DNA of 7,622 nt from the NCBI GenBank assembly GCA_024635815.1, contig JAGXIG010000009.1:1-7622 (forward strand), in the 5' to 3' direction. Shown piece after piece: positions 1-5,101 of this stretch. The translations under genes and the position numbers were made by a program. Position 1 is the first letter of the stretch; each line of letters opens with the position of its first letter. The stretch is from Salegentibacter sp. GTDB taxonomy: Bacteria; Bacteroidota; Bacteroidia; Flavobacteriales; Flavobacteriaceae. Below the pieces are notes generated by a model. That model did not search any database, was not told the DNA's origin, and saw nothing but the letters and a program-made list of their open reading frames with translations.

Positions 1-543
1 CATGTTAGAGTTGCCAATATCGTACTCGAAAAAGCAAAGCGTTTGGTAGAATGTGGTCACGATGTAGTAATCCTATTGGATTCTATTACACGTTTGGCCC
101 GTGCTTACAACACCGTACAACCTGCCAGCGGTAAGGTTTTAAGTGGTGGTGTAGACGCAAACGCCCTACACAAACCAAAACGTTTCTTTGGTGCTGCCCG
201 TAATATTGAAAACGGAGGTTCACTTTCAATTATCGCTACCGCCCTAACCGATACCGGTTCTAAAATGGACGAAGTGATCTTTGAAGAATTTAAAGGAACA
301 GGAAATATGGAGCTGCAATTAGACAGAAAAATTGCAAACCGTAGAATTTTCCCTGCAATAGATCTTACTTCTTCTAGTACACGTCGCGACGATCTTTTAT
401 TAGACGAAGCTGCACTGCAAAGAATGTGGGTACTGCGTAAATACCTTGCCGATATGAACCCTATTGAAGCAATGGAGTTTATTAACGACAGGATTAAGCA
501 AACTAAAAACAACGAAGAGTTTTTGATCTCGATGAACGGATAA
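1..543 (+). CDS. rho: Transcription termination factor Rho, C-terminal part (5' end outside window)
   Basis: Rho is a hexameric RNA-dependent ATPase/helicase that releases RNA polymerase from untranslated transcripts. The window opens in frame inside the ATPase domain and shows the last 180 codons; a TTG at 43 is an internal leucine, not a start. Visible signatures, numbered from the first codon in the window, are the Walker B strand VVILLDS (22-28, Asp27), the segment [19 protein letters not shown] corresponding to the Q-loop, the block KRFFGAARN, the R-loop segment FKGTGNMEL, and the conserved arginine of [10 protein letters not shown] near the subunit interface. The match to E. coli Rho runs almost unbroken to the C-terminus, so identity is very secure. 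The N-terminal RNA-binding domain and the Walker A motif lie upstream of the window. The gene ends at a TAA just before a strong intrinsic hairpin. Confidence 0.98.
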   Translation, partial: HVRVANIVLEKAKRLVECGHDVVILLDSITRLARAYNTVQPASGKVLSGGVDANALHKPKRFFGAARNIENGGSLSIIATALTDTGSKMDEVIFEEFKGTGNMELQLDRKIANRRIFPAIDLTSSSTRRDDLLLDEAALQRMWVLRKYLADMNPIEAMEFINDRIKQTKNNEEFLISMNG

Positions 544-564
544 AAACTGCTATAGTTTAAATTC

Positions 565-600
565 AAAATCCGGAAACTAAAATAGTTTCCGGATTTTTTT
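565..600. terminator. Bidirectional intrinsic terminator between rho and the convergent thiamine-regulated operon
   Basis: A perfect 15-bp inverted repeat, AAAATCCGGAAACTA (565-579) with its exact complement at 583-597, encloses a 3-base AAA loop. On the plus strand it runs into a T-tract to 600, giving a classic Rho-independent terminator for rho. On the minus strand the stem itself ends in TTTT followed by GAATTT, so it can also end the operon whose last stop codon lies at 612-614. Confidence 0.9.
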
Positions 601-611
601 ATGCCGAAATT

Positions 612-908
612 CTATTCTTTTAAACTATCCACATCTGTATCATCAGCAACCAACCTGAAATTTTCAACTTTTTTACCTTTTAAATATTTGTTCCATTTTT
701 CCATTAGCGGGGCTTCCAGTTTAAATTCCCGGTATTCGTCGGGATTCATAATTGGAATTCCCTTTATTATTGGATAAATACGTTTACATTTCTTACAACT
801 TAAAAAACCTTCTATAATCTTTCCTTCCAAATCTTTGGAAATTGAAGTGAGTTCCAGGTCATTTTTATCAAAAGGACAACATAATTTATCTATTGTTGAA
901 GTTCTCAT
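612..908 (-). CDS. Trm112-like small zinc-binding protein
   Basis: A 98-residue protein of the Trm112/UPF0434 (YcaR-like) type. Trm112 in eukaryotes and archaea is a small zinc protein that binds and activates several SAM-dependent methyltransferases; bacterial members are poorly understood. The sequence shows an N-terminal Cys-Cys-Pro-Phe-Asp motif (Cys10, Cys11, Asp14), a CKKC pair (Cys38, Cys41) and the family hallmark YPIIKGIPIMNPDE (45-58). The usual CPxC knuckle reads CPFD here, so Asp14 or Cys10 would have to be the fourth zinc ligand. The charged tail of about 40 residues has no motif I recognise. The ATG at 908 lies inside the end of the ThiE-like gene (23-bp overlap), so it is the last gene of the riboswitch-controlled operon. 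A methyltransferase sits at the other end of the same operon and is a natural candidate partner; that link is inference. Confidence 0.85.
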   Translation of the reverse strand: MRTSTIDKLCCPFDKNDLELTSISKDLEGKIIEGFLSCKKCKRIYPIIKGIPIMNPDEYREFKLEAPLMEKWNKYLKGKKVENFRLVADDTDVDSLKE

Positions 909-1548
909 TTTTTATTTTTTTAAATTCTGAATTATAATTTTCTGCTGAAATTGAAGGATTTTCGGCACTCATTATTCCCGAGATCACCGCTACGCCTTCA
1001 AAATCCAACTCTTTAAGCAAATGCATATTGGAAGGTTTAATTCCTCCCGCCAGGAAAATAGGCATTTCGGTAATTTTCCGGGCTTCCTTAATAATCTCAA
1101 AATCTACTAAGTCACAACTATTGGCGGTTGAGGAAGGAAAAATTGAACAAAATGAAATATAATCCAACATATTGGTCTCAGCCCATCTTACAGTCTCCAA
1201 GTCGTTGTTACAGGTTAATCCCAGTAAAGCATTTGCTGAAATGTTTTTTTTAATCTCCTTGAAATTATTGGGGATTTCATCAAAATGTACCCCGCTTGCT
1301 TCAGTTCGACTTAAAAGATTCCAATTGTTATTCAATAAAACCGGAACCTTATAGTTTTTACAAATTTTACAGATTTCATTTATAAGCGAAATTTGATTCT
1401 CAATATTTTTAAAGTTATCCCACACCTGGACCGCGGCAATTTCACTTTTTTCCATAATCTGCCTTAACTTGTCTATTAAAACAGTTTTCTCCATTTCCGG
1501 ATCTACAACGAGGTATAACCCTTCTTTTATTTGTTGCTTTTTTATCAT
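886..1548 (-). CDS. Divergent ThiE/TenI-fold protein (thiamine phosphate synthase family) with altered active site
   Basis: A 220-residue TIM-barrel protein of the ThiE/TenI family. ThiE joins HMP-diphosphate to thiazole phosphate to give thiamine phosphate; TenI is a thiazole tautomerase. Family landmarks are LYLVVD near the N-terminus, SGVHFDE (about 85-91), LGLTCNND (109-116), the IFPSSTANS loop (136-144), LAGGIKPSN (166-174) and GVAVISGIMSAENP (185-198). Key ThiE residues are missing: the QxREK diphosphate-binding motif reads QVWDNFK (41-47), and the NDD metal/substrate motif reads NNN (73-75). It may therefore be a weak or altered ThiE, a TenI-like enzyme or a binding protein. I chose the ATG at 1548, which forms a 4-base ATGA overlap with the stop of the upstream gene; a TTG two codons earlier (1554) is less likely. 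It overlaps the next gene by 23 bp. Family is confident; reaction is not. Confidence 0.85.
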   Translation of the reverse strand: MIKKQQIKEGLYLVVDPEMEKTVLIDKLRQIMEKSEIAAVQVWDNFKNIENQISLINEICKICKNYKVPVLLNNNWNLLSRTEASGVHFDEIPNNFKEIKKNISANALLGLTCNNDLETVRWAETNMLDYISFCSIFPSSTANSCDLVDFEIIKEARKITEMPIFLAGGIKPSNMHLLKELDFEGVAVISGIMSAENPSISAENYNSEFKKIKNENFNNR

Positions 1549-2603
1549 TTCCAACCAGATTTAATTGCGGTAAAAAAAGCTTTCCAATAAGGATCTTCGG
1601 TTTTATATTCTAAATCTTTAACCTGATCAGCTTTAGCTATTTTAACACCCTCTTCTTCAGCTTTAATTTCCCCCACGGCGGTGCAATTAATATTTTCGGC
1701 GTTTAAACGGGAAATAACTTGTTCTTCTTTTCCCTTTTCACAGGATATTATCATTGAACCCGCGCCTATAATTTCCCTGTAATCCAGTTTAAAAAGTTTA
1801 CAAACTTCTTCTTGCCACAAAGTTACCGGTAAAGCTTCGTCATAAATAAGGGCGCCTTTACCCGAAGCTTTAACCATTTCATATATTGCCCCAAGCACAC
1901 CACCTTCAGTAACATCGTGCATTGCGTGAATTTCCGGAAATTTATCCGCGGTTCCTGCGGCTGCAAGCCCGTCTTTTAAAGAAGAGGTTTGCCAAAACAT
2001 TTCACAGCCTGCCTCATAGGTTTGTTGTCCTAATTTGTTTTTTATGGTTTCAGGAAAACTCATTGACAATAAGGCTGAAGAAGAAAGCGCACAGGTTTTA
2101 GTTACCAGGATTACATCATTGTTCTCTGCGCCATTAGAAAGAATAATCTCTTTCTTGGGAGCCACACTAAAAAAAGTTCCCCCGCCTGAAATTGTTGAAT
2201 TTTGGCCTTCTACAAACCCGGTATGCCCACCGGTAATAGCCACTCCAATCTCTTTGCAGAATTGATGAATATAATTCCAGTAAGTTTTAAAATCTGCCCT
2301 GGAAAGTGATGCCGGTAAGTTTAGCACCATTTGTGCATATTGTGGAGCAAATCCGGTCGTAGCCATATCGTTAGCCATAAGATGTACCGAAAGCCAGGCA
2401 GATTCTTCTAAGCCAAGCGTGGGAATAAGCGACAGCGGATCACTTGTGGATATTAAAGCTAAATCGTTAGGTAAATCTACTAATGAAACATCAACGCCAA
2501 ACCCGGGTTTTGTGCTGACTTCCTTACGAGTATGCCCACAATTTTCCAGGATAAATCCTTCTAATTCTGCTTCAGCTATTTTTCCTAATTTTTTACTCAT
2601 CAT
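1545..2603 (-). CDS. AIR synthase (PurM) superfamily protein, ThiL/HypE-related
   Basis: A 352-residue protein of the PurM/PurL/SelD/HypE/ThiL superfamily, whose members bind ATP at a dimer interface and phosphorylate or activate a substrate oxygen. The two-domain layout fits: an N-terminal half with GFGVDVSLVDL (34-44), STSDPLSLIP (52-61), HLMANDMATTGFAP (74-87) and AITGGHTGFVEG (122-133), and a C-terminal half with the glycine-rich HDVTEGGVLGAIYE (229-242). In ThiL (thiamine phosphate kinase) the first motif is normally GDDAA; here it is GVDVS, with one aspartate lost, and HDVTEGGV looks closer to HypE and unnamed AIR-synthase-related proteins. TPP-riboswitch control and the ThiE-like neighbour suggest a kinase-type step on a thiamine-related substrate, but the substrate is unknown. 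Its ATG overlaps the methyltransferase stop as ATGA (2603-2600); a second in-frame ATG follows immediately. Confidence 0.85.
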   Translation of the reverse strand: MMSKKLGKIAEAELEGFILENCGHTRKEVSTKPGFGVDVSLVDLPNDLALISTSDPLSLIPTLGLEESAWLSVHLMANDMATTGFAPQYAQMVLNLPASLSRADFKTYWNYIHQFCKEIGVAITGGHTGFVEGQNSTISGGGTFFSVAPKKEIILSNGAENNDVILVTKTCALSSSALLSMSFPETIKNKLGQQTYEAGCEMFWQTSSLKDGLAAAGTADKFPEIHAMHDVTEGGVLGAIYEMVKASGKGALIYDEALPVTLWQEEVCKLFKLDYREIIGAGSMIISCEKGKEEQVISRLNAENINCTAVGEIKAEEEGVKIAKADQVKDLEYKTEDPYWKAFFTAIKSGWK

Positions 2604-3325
2604 TTTACATCTTTAAATTCTACATACAACCCGAAAAAATCACCATAGGGTAATCCCCATTGCTGAACCGGGAACCATTTTGGTAAACCGGTGCAAGACC
2701 ATTCTATACTGTATTCCCGTCCCTGCAGGGCTTCCTCTATAATTTTAGTAAGTTTTTTAGGCGTATAAAAAGTTGCGGTAAGATAAAATGGGTTAGCACC
2801 AAAAATTTCCTGGACGCGACGCCGAACTACTTTGGTAGAATTCCTGTTCATCATCCCCAGGGCTATACCGTATTTTCCAACCCTGGCTGCTTCCCGAATA
2901 ACTTTTACAGGATCTTTATAATATTCAAAAGTGGTTATAAAAGCCAGGGAGTCAAAAGTATGATCTTTAAAAGGCATAAAGTGAGAATCTGCCATTACAA
3001 GATCTCCTTCAAATAAATGGACTGCCTGTGAGAGCATAAGTGGAGAGATATCGCCACCTGTAGCCTCGATTCCAATTTCTTTCCACCACCTGGTGAAGCG
3101 CGTGGTCCCACAACCAAATTCCAGCAGGGTTTTTACTCGTTTATCTTTAGAAACAAGTTGTTCCATTACCTTTTTCTGCCACACTTCGGCACGTTTATAA
3201 CGGCCTTCGTACCACTGCTCGTAGGTATCTGTATGTTTGCGGTTAAAAAACCATTCTTCCCGGTTTTGCCAATTCTGATGATTTACGGGGAGTAATTCAA
3301 ATCGGCCGCTTTTTTCAATTTCCAT
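2600..3325 (-). CDS. Class I SAM-dependent methyltransferase, first gene of TPP-riboswitch operon
   Basis: A 241-residue soluble protein with a Methyltransf_11-type Rossmann core. Motif I is LLEFGCGTTRFTRWW (67-81), the SAM-ribose acidic position is Asp92 in GGDISPLML, followed by ADSHFMPFKDHTFDSL (112-127) and the FEYYKDP stretch after strand 4. The N-terminal 60 residues are rich in Trp, Arg and Tyr (EEWFFNRKH, YEQWYEGRYKRAEVW) and probably form a substrate-side cap. The C-terminal part (PKWFPVQQWGLPYGDFFGLYVEF) is aromatic and does not match a substrate class I know. The ATG at 3325 lies just after the T-tract of the riboswitch terminator, so it is the first gene controlled by it. The Trm112-like protein encoded at the operon end could be its activating subunit. 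Substrate unknown; a thiamine precursor, degradation product or tRNA/protein target are all possible. Confidence 0.85.
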   Translation of the reverse strand: MEIEKSGRFELLPVNHQNWQNREEWFFNRKHTDTYEQWYEGRYKRAEVWQKKVMEQLVSKDKRVKTLLEFGCGTTRFTRWWKEIGIEATGGDISPLMLSQAVHLFEGDLVMADSHFMPFKDHTFDSLAFITTFEYYKDPVKVIREAARVGKYGIALGMMNRNSTKVVRRRVQEIFGANPFYLTATFYTPKKLTKIIEEALQGREYSIEWSCTGLPKWFPVQQWGLPYGDFFGLYVEFKDVK

Positions 3326-3336
3326 CTTTATTTTTT

Positions 3337-3386
3337 AAAAAAGAAAAACTCCACGCTACCCGGAAAATGCCGAAAAACATGGAGTC
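3337..3386 (-). terminator. Intrinsic terminator: expression platform of the TPP riboswitch
   Basis: Read on the minus strand, ACTCCATG (3385-3378) pairs with CGTGGAGT (3355-3348) in an 8-bp stem with one T-G wobble. An inner CGG/CCG pairing lies in the loop, and the run TTTTTCTTTTTT follows. It sits between the riboswitch and the first start codon, so TPP binding should promote termination. A possible antiterminator is GGCATT in the terminator loop (+ strand 3366-3371), which is complementary to the conserved AATGCC of the aptamer (+ strand 3422-3427); this alternative pairing is inference. Confidence 0.8.
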
Positions 3387-3405
3387 TTAAAATGGAAATT
3401 TTAAT

Positions 3406-3478
3406 CCTGCATCCCTACGTTGGCATTATCCAAATCAGGTTTTCGGGTGTTATCTCAGCCTTGCGGCACCCCGTGCGT
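3406..3478 (-). promoter_or_regulatory. TPP riboswitch (THI box) aptamer
   Basis: The minus strand carries the conserved TPP aptamer elements in order and spacing: GGGGTGCC, GCTGAGATAA, CACCCG, ACCTGAT, GGATAATGCCAACGTAGGGA. The CTGAGA and ACCTGAT-GGATAATGCC blocks are the pyrimidine- and diphosphate-binding parts of the known aptamer. Short P1 pairing is possible between GCA (3476-3474) and TGC (3411-3409). It controls the four-gene minus-strand operon through the terminator immediately downstream; the expected logic is off when TPP is high. No promoter close to the Bacteroidota consensus was evident upstream. Confidence 0.95.
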
Positions 3479-3708
3479 GAATTTATCTGGTTATATTAAA
3501 TCTTTATCTATTTATTGAATACGTATTTGAGGGGAAAATACAAAATAAAGAAAGAAGAGGAAAGTTTTTCTCTGTTTGAAAATAATATAATATCCTATAG
3601 TTTCATTGACTTATTATCAAGGGTGTAACCTCTCCTTTCTTCAGCAAAGCTGAATTCATTCCACTCCTTAAAAAGGATGGGAGCCCGCAGGCCGGAGGAG
3701 TTTAATTT
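3479..3708. other. Gene-free stretch with small hairpins
   Basis: No plausible coding region is seen. The part next to the riboswitch (3479-3630) is AT-rich and should hold the operon promoter. From 3640 on there are compact pairings: TTCAGC-AAA-GCTGAA (3640-3654), TCCTT-AAA-AAGGA (3665-3677), GCC-CGCA-GGC (3683-3692), with ACTCC (3663-3667) able to pair with GGAGT (3697-3701) around the last two. They directly precede the REP-like repeat and may belong to the same intergenic repeat cluster; function unknown. Confidence 0.45.
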
Positions 3709-3787
3709 CGTCAAACTGAACTTGTTTCAGTTTCTAACATATATTGAATATCCGCAACTTAGATTCTGAAACAAGTTCAGAATGACG
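3709..3787. repeat. REP-like inverted repeat made of two 29-bp hairpin arms
   Basis: The arms at 3709-3737 and 3759-3787 are inverted copies (25 of 29 bases match) around a 21-base spacer. Each arm also folds on itself: AAACTGAA/TTCAGTTT with loop CTTGT on the left, ATTCTGAA/TTCAGAAT with loop ACAAG on the right. The four differences between arms fall as two compensatory pairs, so each hairpin stays fully paired. This architecture resembles REP/BIME intergenic elements. No transposase or RAYT gene is in the window. Confidence 0.75.
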
Positions 3788-3908
3788 GGTTAAAGAACTT
3801 TTCTGACCTCTTTAAAGCGAAACCGGGTTTCCCGATGTTACGCCCTACCGGGTCCCAATCGGAATAAATTTCTCACCCGGCAGCTCCTTTATTTTGATTT
3901 TTTTCCAC
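3788..3908. other. Structured, locally GC-rich non-coding segment
   Basis: No gene is supported here. The segment can fold: CGGG-TTT-CCCG (3824-3834) and a longer pairing CCGGGT (3848-3853) with ACCCGG (3875-3880) around a 21-base loop. Two stretches, around 3822-3834 and 3847-3858, loosely resemble the T-arm of the neighbouring tRNA (ACCGGGTT..., ACCGGGTCCCAATCGG). It could be decayed tRNA-derived sequence, an intergenic repeat or a small RNA; I cannot choose between these. Confidence 0.3.
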
Positions 3909-3937
3909 AAAAAAACCCCAACATTTCCGTTGAGGTT
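3909..3937 (-). terminator. Intrinsic terminator of tRNA-Gly
   Basis: On the minus strand AACCTCAAC (3937-3929) pairs with GTTGGGGTT (3922-3914) through 9 bp with one T-G wobble, around the loop GGAAAT, and a run of T residues follows to 3909. It lies 8 bases beyond the mature 3' end of the tRNA, as expected for a single-gene tRNA transcript. Confidence 0.85.
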
Positions 3938-3945
3938 TCTGGTTG

Positions 3946-4018
3946 AGCGGGAGACCGGGTTCGAACCGGCGACATTCAGCTTGGAAGGCTGACGCTCTAC
4001 CAACTGAGCTACTCCCGC
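3946..4018 (-). tRNA. tRNA-Gly (anticodon UCC)
   Basis: The 73-base minus-strand sequence folds as a complete cloverleaf: acceptor GCGGGAG/CTCCCGC, D-arm GCTC/GAGC with AGTTGGTA loop, anticodon arm TCAGC/GCTGA with loop CTTCCAA (anticodon TCC), a 5-base variable loop ATGTC, and T-arm GCCGG/CCGGT (one G-T pair) with loop TTCGAAC. The discriminator base is T, normal for tRNA-Gly. The 3' CCA is not encoded (CAA follows), so it must be added after transcription. It reads the GGA and GGG codons. It stands alone, with its own promoter and terminator. Confidence 0.97.
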
Positions 4019-4026
4019 CTGCCCTG

Positions 4027-4059
4027 CAAATATAAAGTTTAAAGCTTTCAAAATCCAAA
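4027..4059 (-). promoter_or_regulatory. Bacteroidota-type promoter for tRNA-Gly
   Basis: The minus strand has TATATTTG (4034-4027), an exact match to the Bacteroidota -7 consensus TAnnTTTG. A TTTG (4059-4056) lies 21 bases upstream, within the usual spacing for the -33 element. A start a few bases after the -7 element would fall just before the tRNA 5' end at 4018, which supports the assignment. Confidence 0.65.
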
Positions 4060-4225
4060 AGAAAATTAAACTTTTTAGAGTGGTTTTTCCTATTTGGCTA
4101 ATATTCAGCTTAAAACTAAATCTAAGCGATAAAATCTTGTTAAATGGGTAATTAAAAAACCGGTGTTCCGACAAATAAATCTTATTTTTAATGCCTAACA
4201 GAATACATCTTAAATCAATTTTCTT

Positions 4226-4777
4226 ATGAGTAATAAACCCGGTAAAACCCAGGACCTAATAGACGCAAAATTCCTAAAAGAACGTAAAGTTTTCCTTTGG
4301 GGTGAAGTAAACGACGAATCTGCCAAACACGTTATAGACAGACTTCTTTATCTCGATATGGAAGGCAATGATGAAATTCAGTTTTTTATTAATAGTCCCG
4401 GTGGCTTTGTAACCGACGGATTTGCAATTTATGACACTATGCAGAGCCTGAAAAGCCCCGTTTCAACCATCTGTAGCGGCTTGGCTGCATCTATGGGATC
4501 TATCTTACTTTCGGGAGGAACCAAAGGTAAAAGATTAATTCAAACTCACGGAAAAGTTATGATTCATCAACCAATGGGCGGTGCCAGAGGTCAGGCTTCA
4601 AATATTGAAATTCAGGCAAACGAAATCCTGAAAACAAGAGAATTAAGTGCAAAACTTCTTGCTGAAAACTGCGGGCAAACTATAGAAAAAGTACTTAAAG
4701 ATTTTAACCGTGACTACTGGATGGATGCACAGGAATCTTTAGATTACGGGATTGTAGACGGTATTTATAAGAAATAA
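4226..4777 (+). CDS. clpP: ATP-dependent Clp protease proteolytic subunit (ClpP family serine peptidase)
   Basis: A 183-residue ClpP-family protein. ClpP forms a tetradecameric barrel that degrades proteins fed to it by an AAA+ unfoldase such as ClpX. The full catalytic triad is present with exact family spacing: Ser89 in CSGLAASMGS, His114 in MIHQPMGG, Asp163 in FNRDYWMDA. The oxyanion/substrate strand INSPGGFVTDG (55-65) and the C-terminal ESLDYGIVDGI are typical. It is shorter than usual and starts almost directly at the axial region, without an obvious long propeptide. The nucleophile motif reads SGLAASMGS instead of the common GQAASMAA. There is no clpX or tig next to it, so this may be a second, stand-alone ClpP paralogue; that is inference from context. 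It starts a short plus-strand run: three bases separate it from the acetyltransferase gene. Confidence 0.95.
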   Translation: MSNKPGKTQDLIDAKFLKERKVFLWGEVNDESAKHVIDRLLYLDMEGNDEIQFFINSPGGFVTDGFAIYDTMQSLKSPVSTICSGLAASMGSILLSGGTKGKRLIQTHGKVMIHQPMGGARGQASNIEIQANEILKTRELSAKLLAENCGQTIEKVLKDFNRDYWMDAQESLDYGIVDGIYKK

Positions 4778-4780
4778 TTT

Positions 4781-5062
4781 ATGGATATTAAACATCGCGA
4801 AAACGATAGCCGCGGAATGTTTTTCGTGGAAGACCAAAGAGGCATTTACGCCGAGCTTACTTACACCAAAAAAGCCGGAGATATTCTCACCATAGATCAT
4901 ACTGAGGTGAGAACGGAATTAGAAGGTCAGGGAATTGCCACGAAACTGCTTGCCCATACTGTAGGTTATGCTCGTGAAAACAATTATAAAATAGACCCTT
5001 TGTGTCCTTTTGCTGAAGTGCAATTTGATCGCAATGAGTCTTTTAAGGACGTAAGAGCTTAG
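4781..5062 (+). CDS. Small GNAT-family N-acetyltransferase (YjdJ/NATD1-like)
   Basis: A 93-residue minimal GNAT-fold protein of the COG2388 type, about half the length of ordinary GNAT enzymes. It shows the acetyl-CoA pyrophosphate-loop signature TELEGQGIATKLL (45-57) after the strand IDHTEV (38-43), and the subfamily motif PLCPFAEV (73-80), whose Cys75 is highly conserved and thought to take part in catalysis in related proteins. GNAT enzymes transfer an acetyl group from acetyl-CoA to an amine; the acceptor of this small subfamily is unknown. The start ATG follows the clpP stop by three bases, so the two are almost certainly co-transcribed, and 39 bases separate it from the next gene. Family assignment is firm; substrate is not recognisable. 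Confidence 0.9.
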   Translation: MDIKHRENDSRGMFFVEDQRGIYAELTYTKKAGDILTIDHTEVRTELEGQGIATKLLAHTVGYARENNYKIDPLCPFAEVQFDRNESFKDVRA

Positions 5063-5101
5063 CCCTTATTGCCACCAAAAGTCTTAAACCTACTTTTTCC
5101 A

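Noticed and set aside
105..566. Long minus-strand open frame opposite rho
   Set aside because: It is antisense to the highly conserved Rho ATPase domain and shows no motif; it is a shadow of strong codon constraint on the other strand.
886..1554. Naming the ThiE-like protein thiE, with TTG start at 1554
   Set aside because: The diphosphate-binding motif is missing, and the ATG at 1548 in an ATGA overlap is the better start.
1545..2603. Naming the AIR-synthase protein thiL
   Set aside because: TPP control makes this tempting, but the GDDAA signature is absent and the C-terminal motif is closer to other subfamilies, so no symbol was given.
3541..3548. Possible -7 promoter element (TTATTTTG on the minus strand) for the riboswitch operon
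   Set aside because: It has one mismatch to TAnnTTTG and no TTTG at the right distance upstream, so it is not strong enough to annotate.
3640..3787. CRISPR array
   Set aside because: The repeats are inverted rather than direct, only two copies exist, and there are no regular spacers or cas genes.
3845..4174. Minus-strand open frames across the tRNA region
   Set aside because: They run through the complete tRNA-Gly and its terminator; the translated part is tRNA sequence, so they are not genes.
5069..5101. TTG start at 5069 for the YcbB-type transpeptidase
   Set aside because: It would put 11 extra residues before an otherwise standard lipoprotein signal peptide; the ATG at 5102 fits better.
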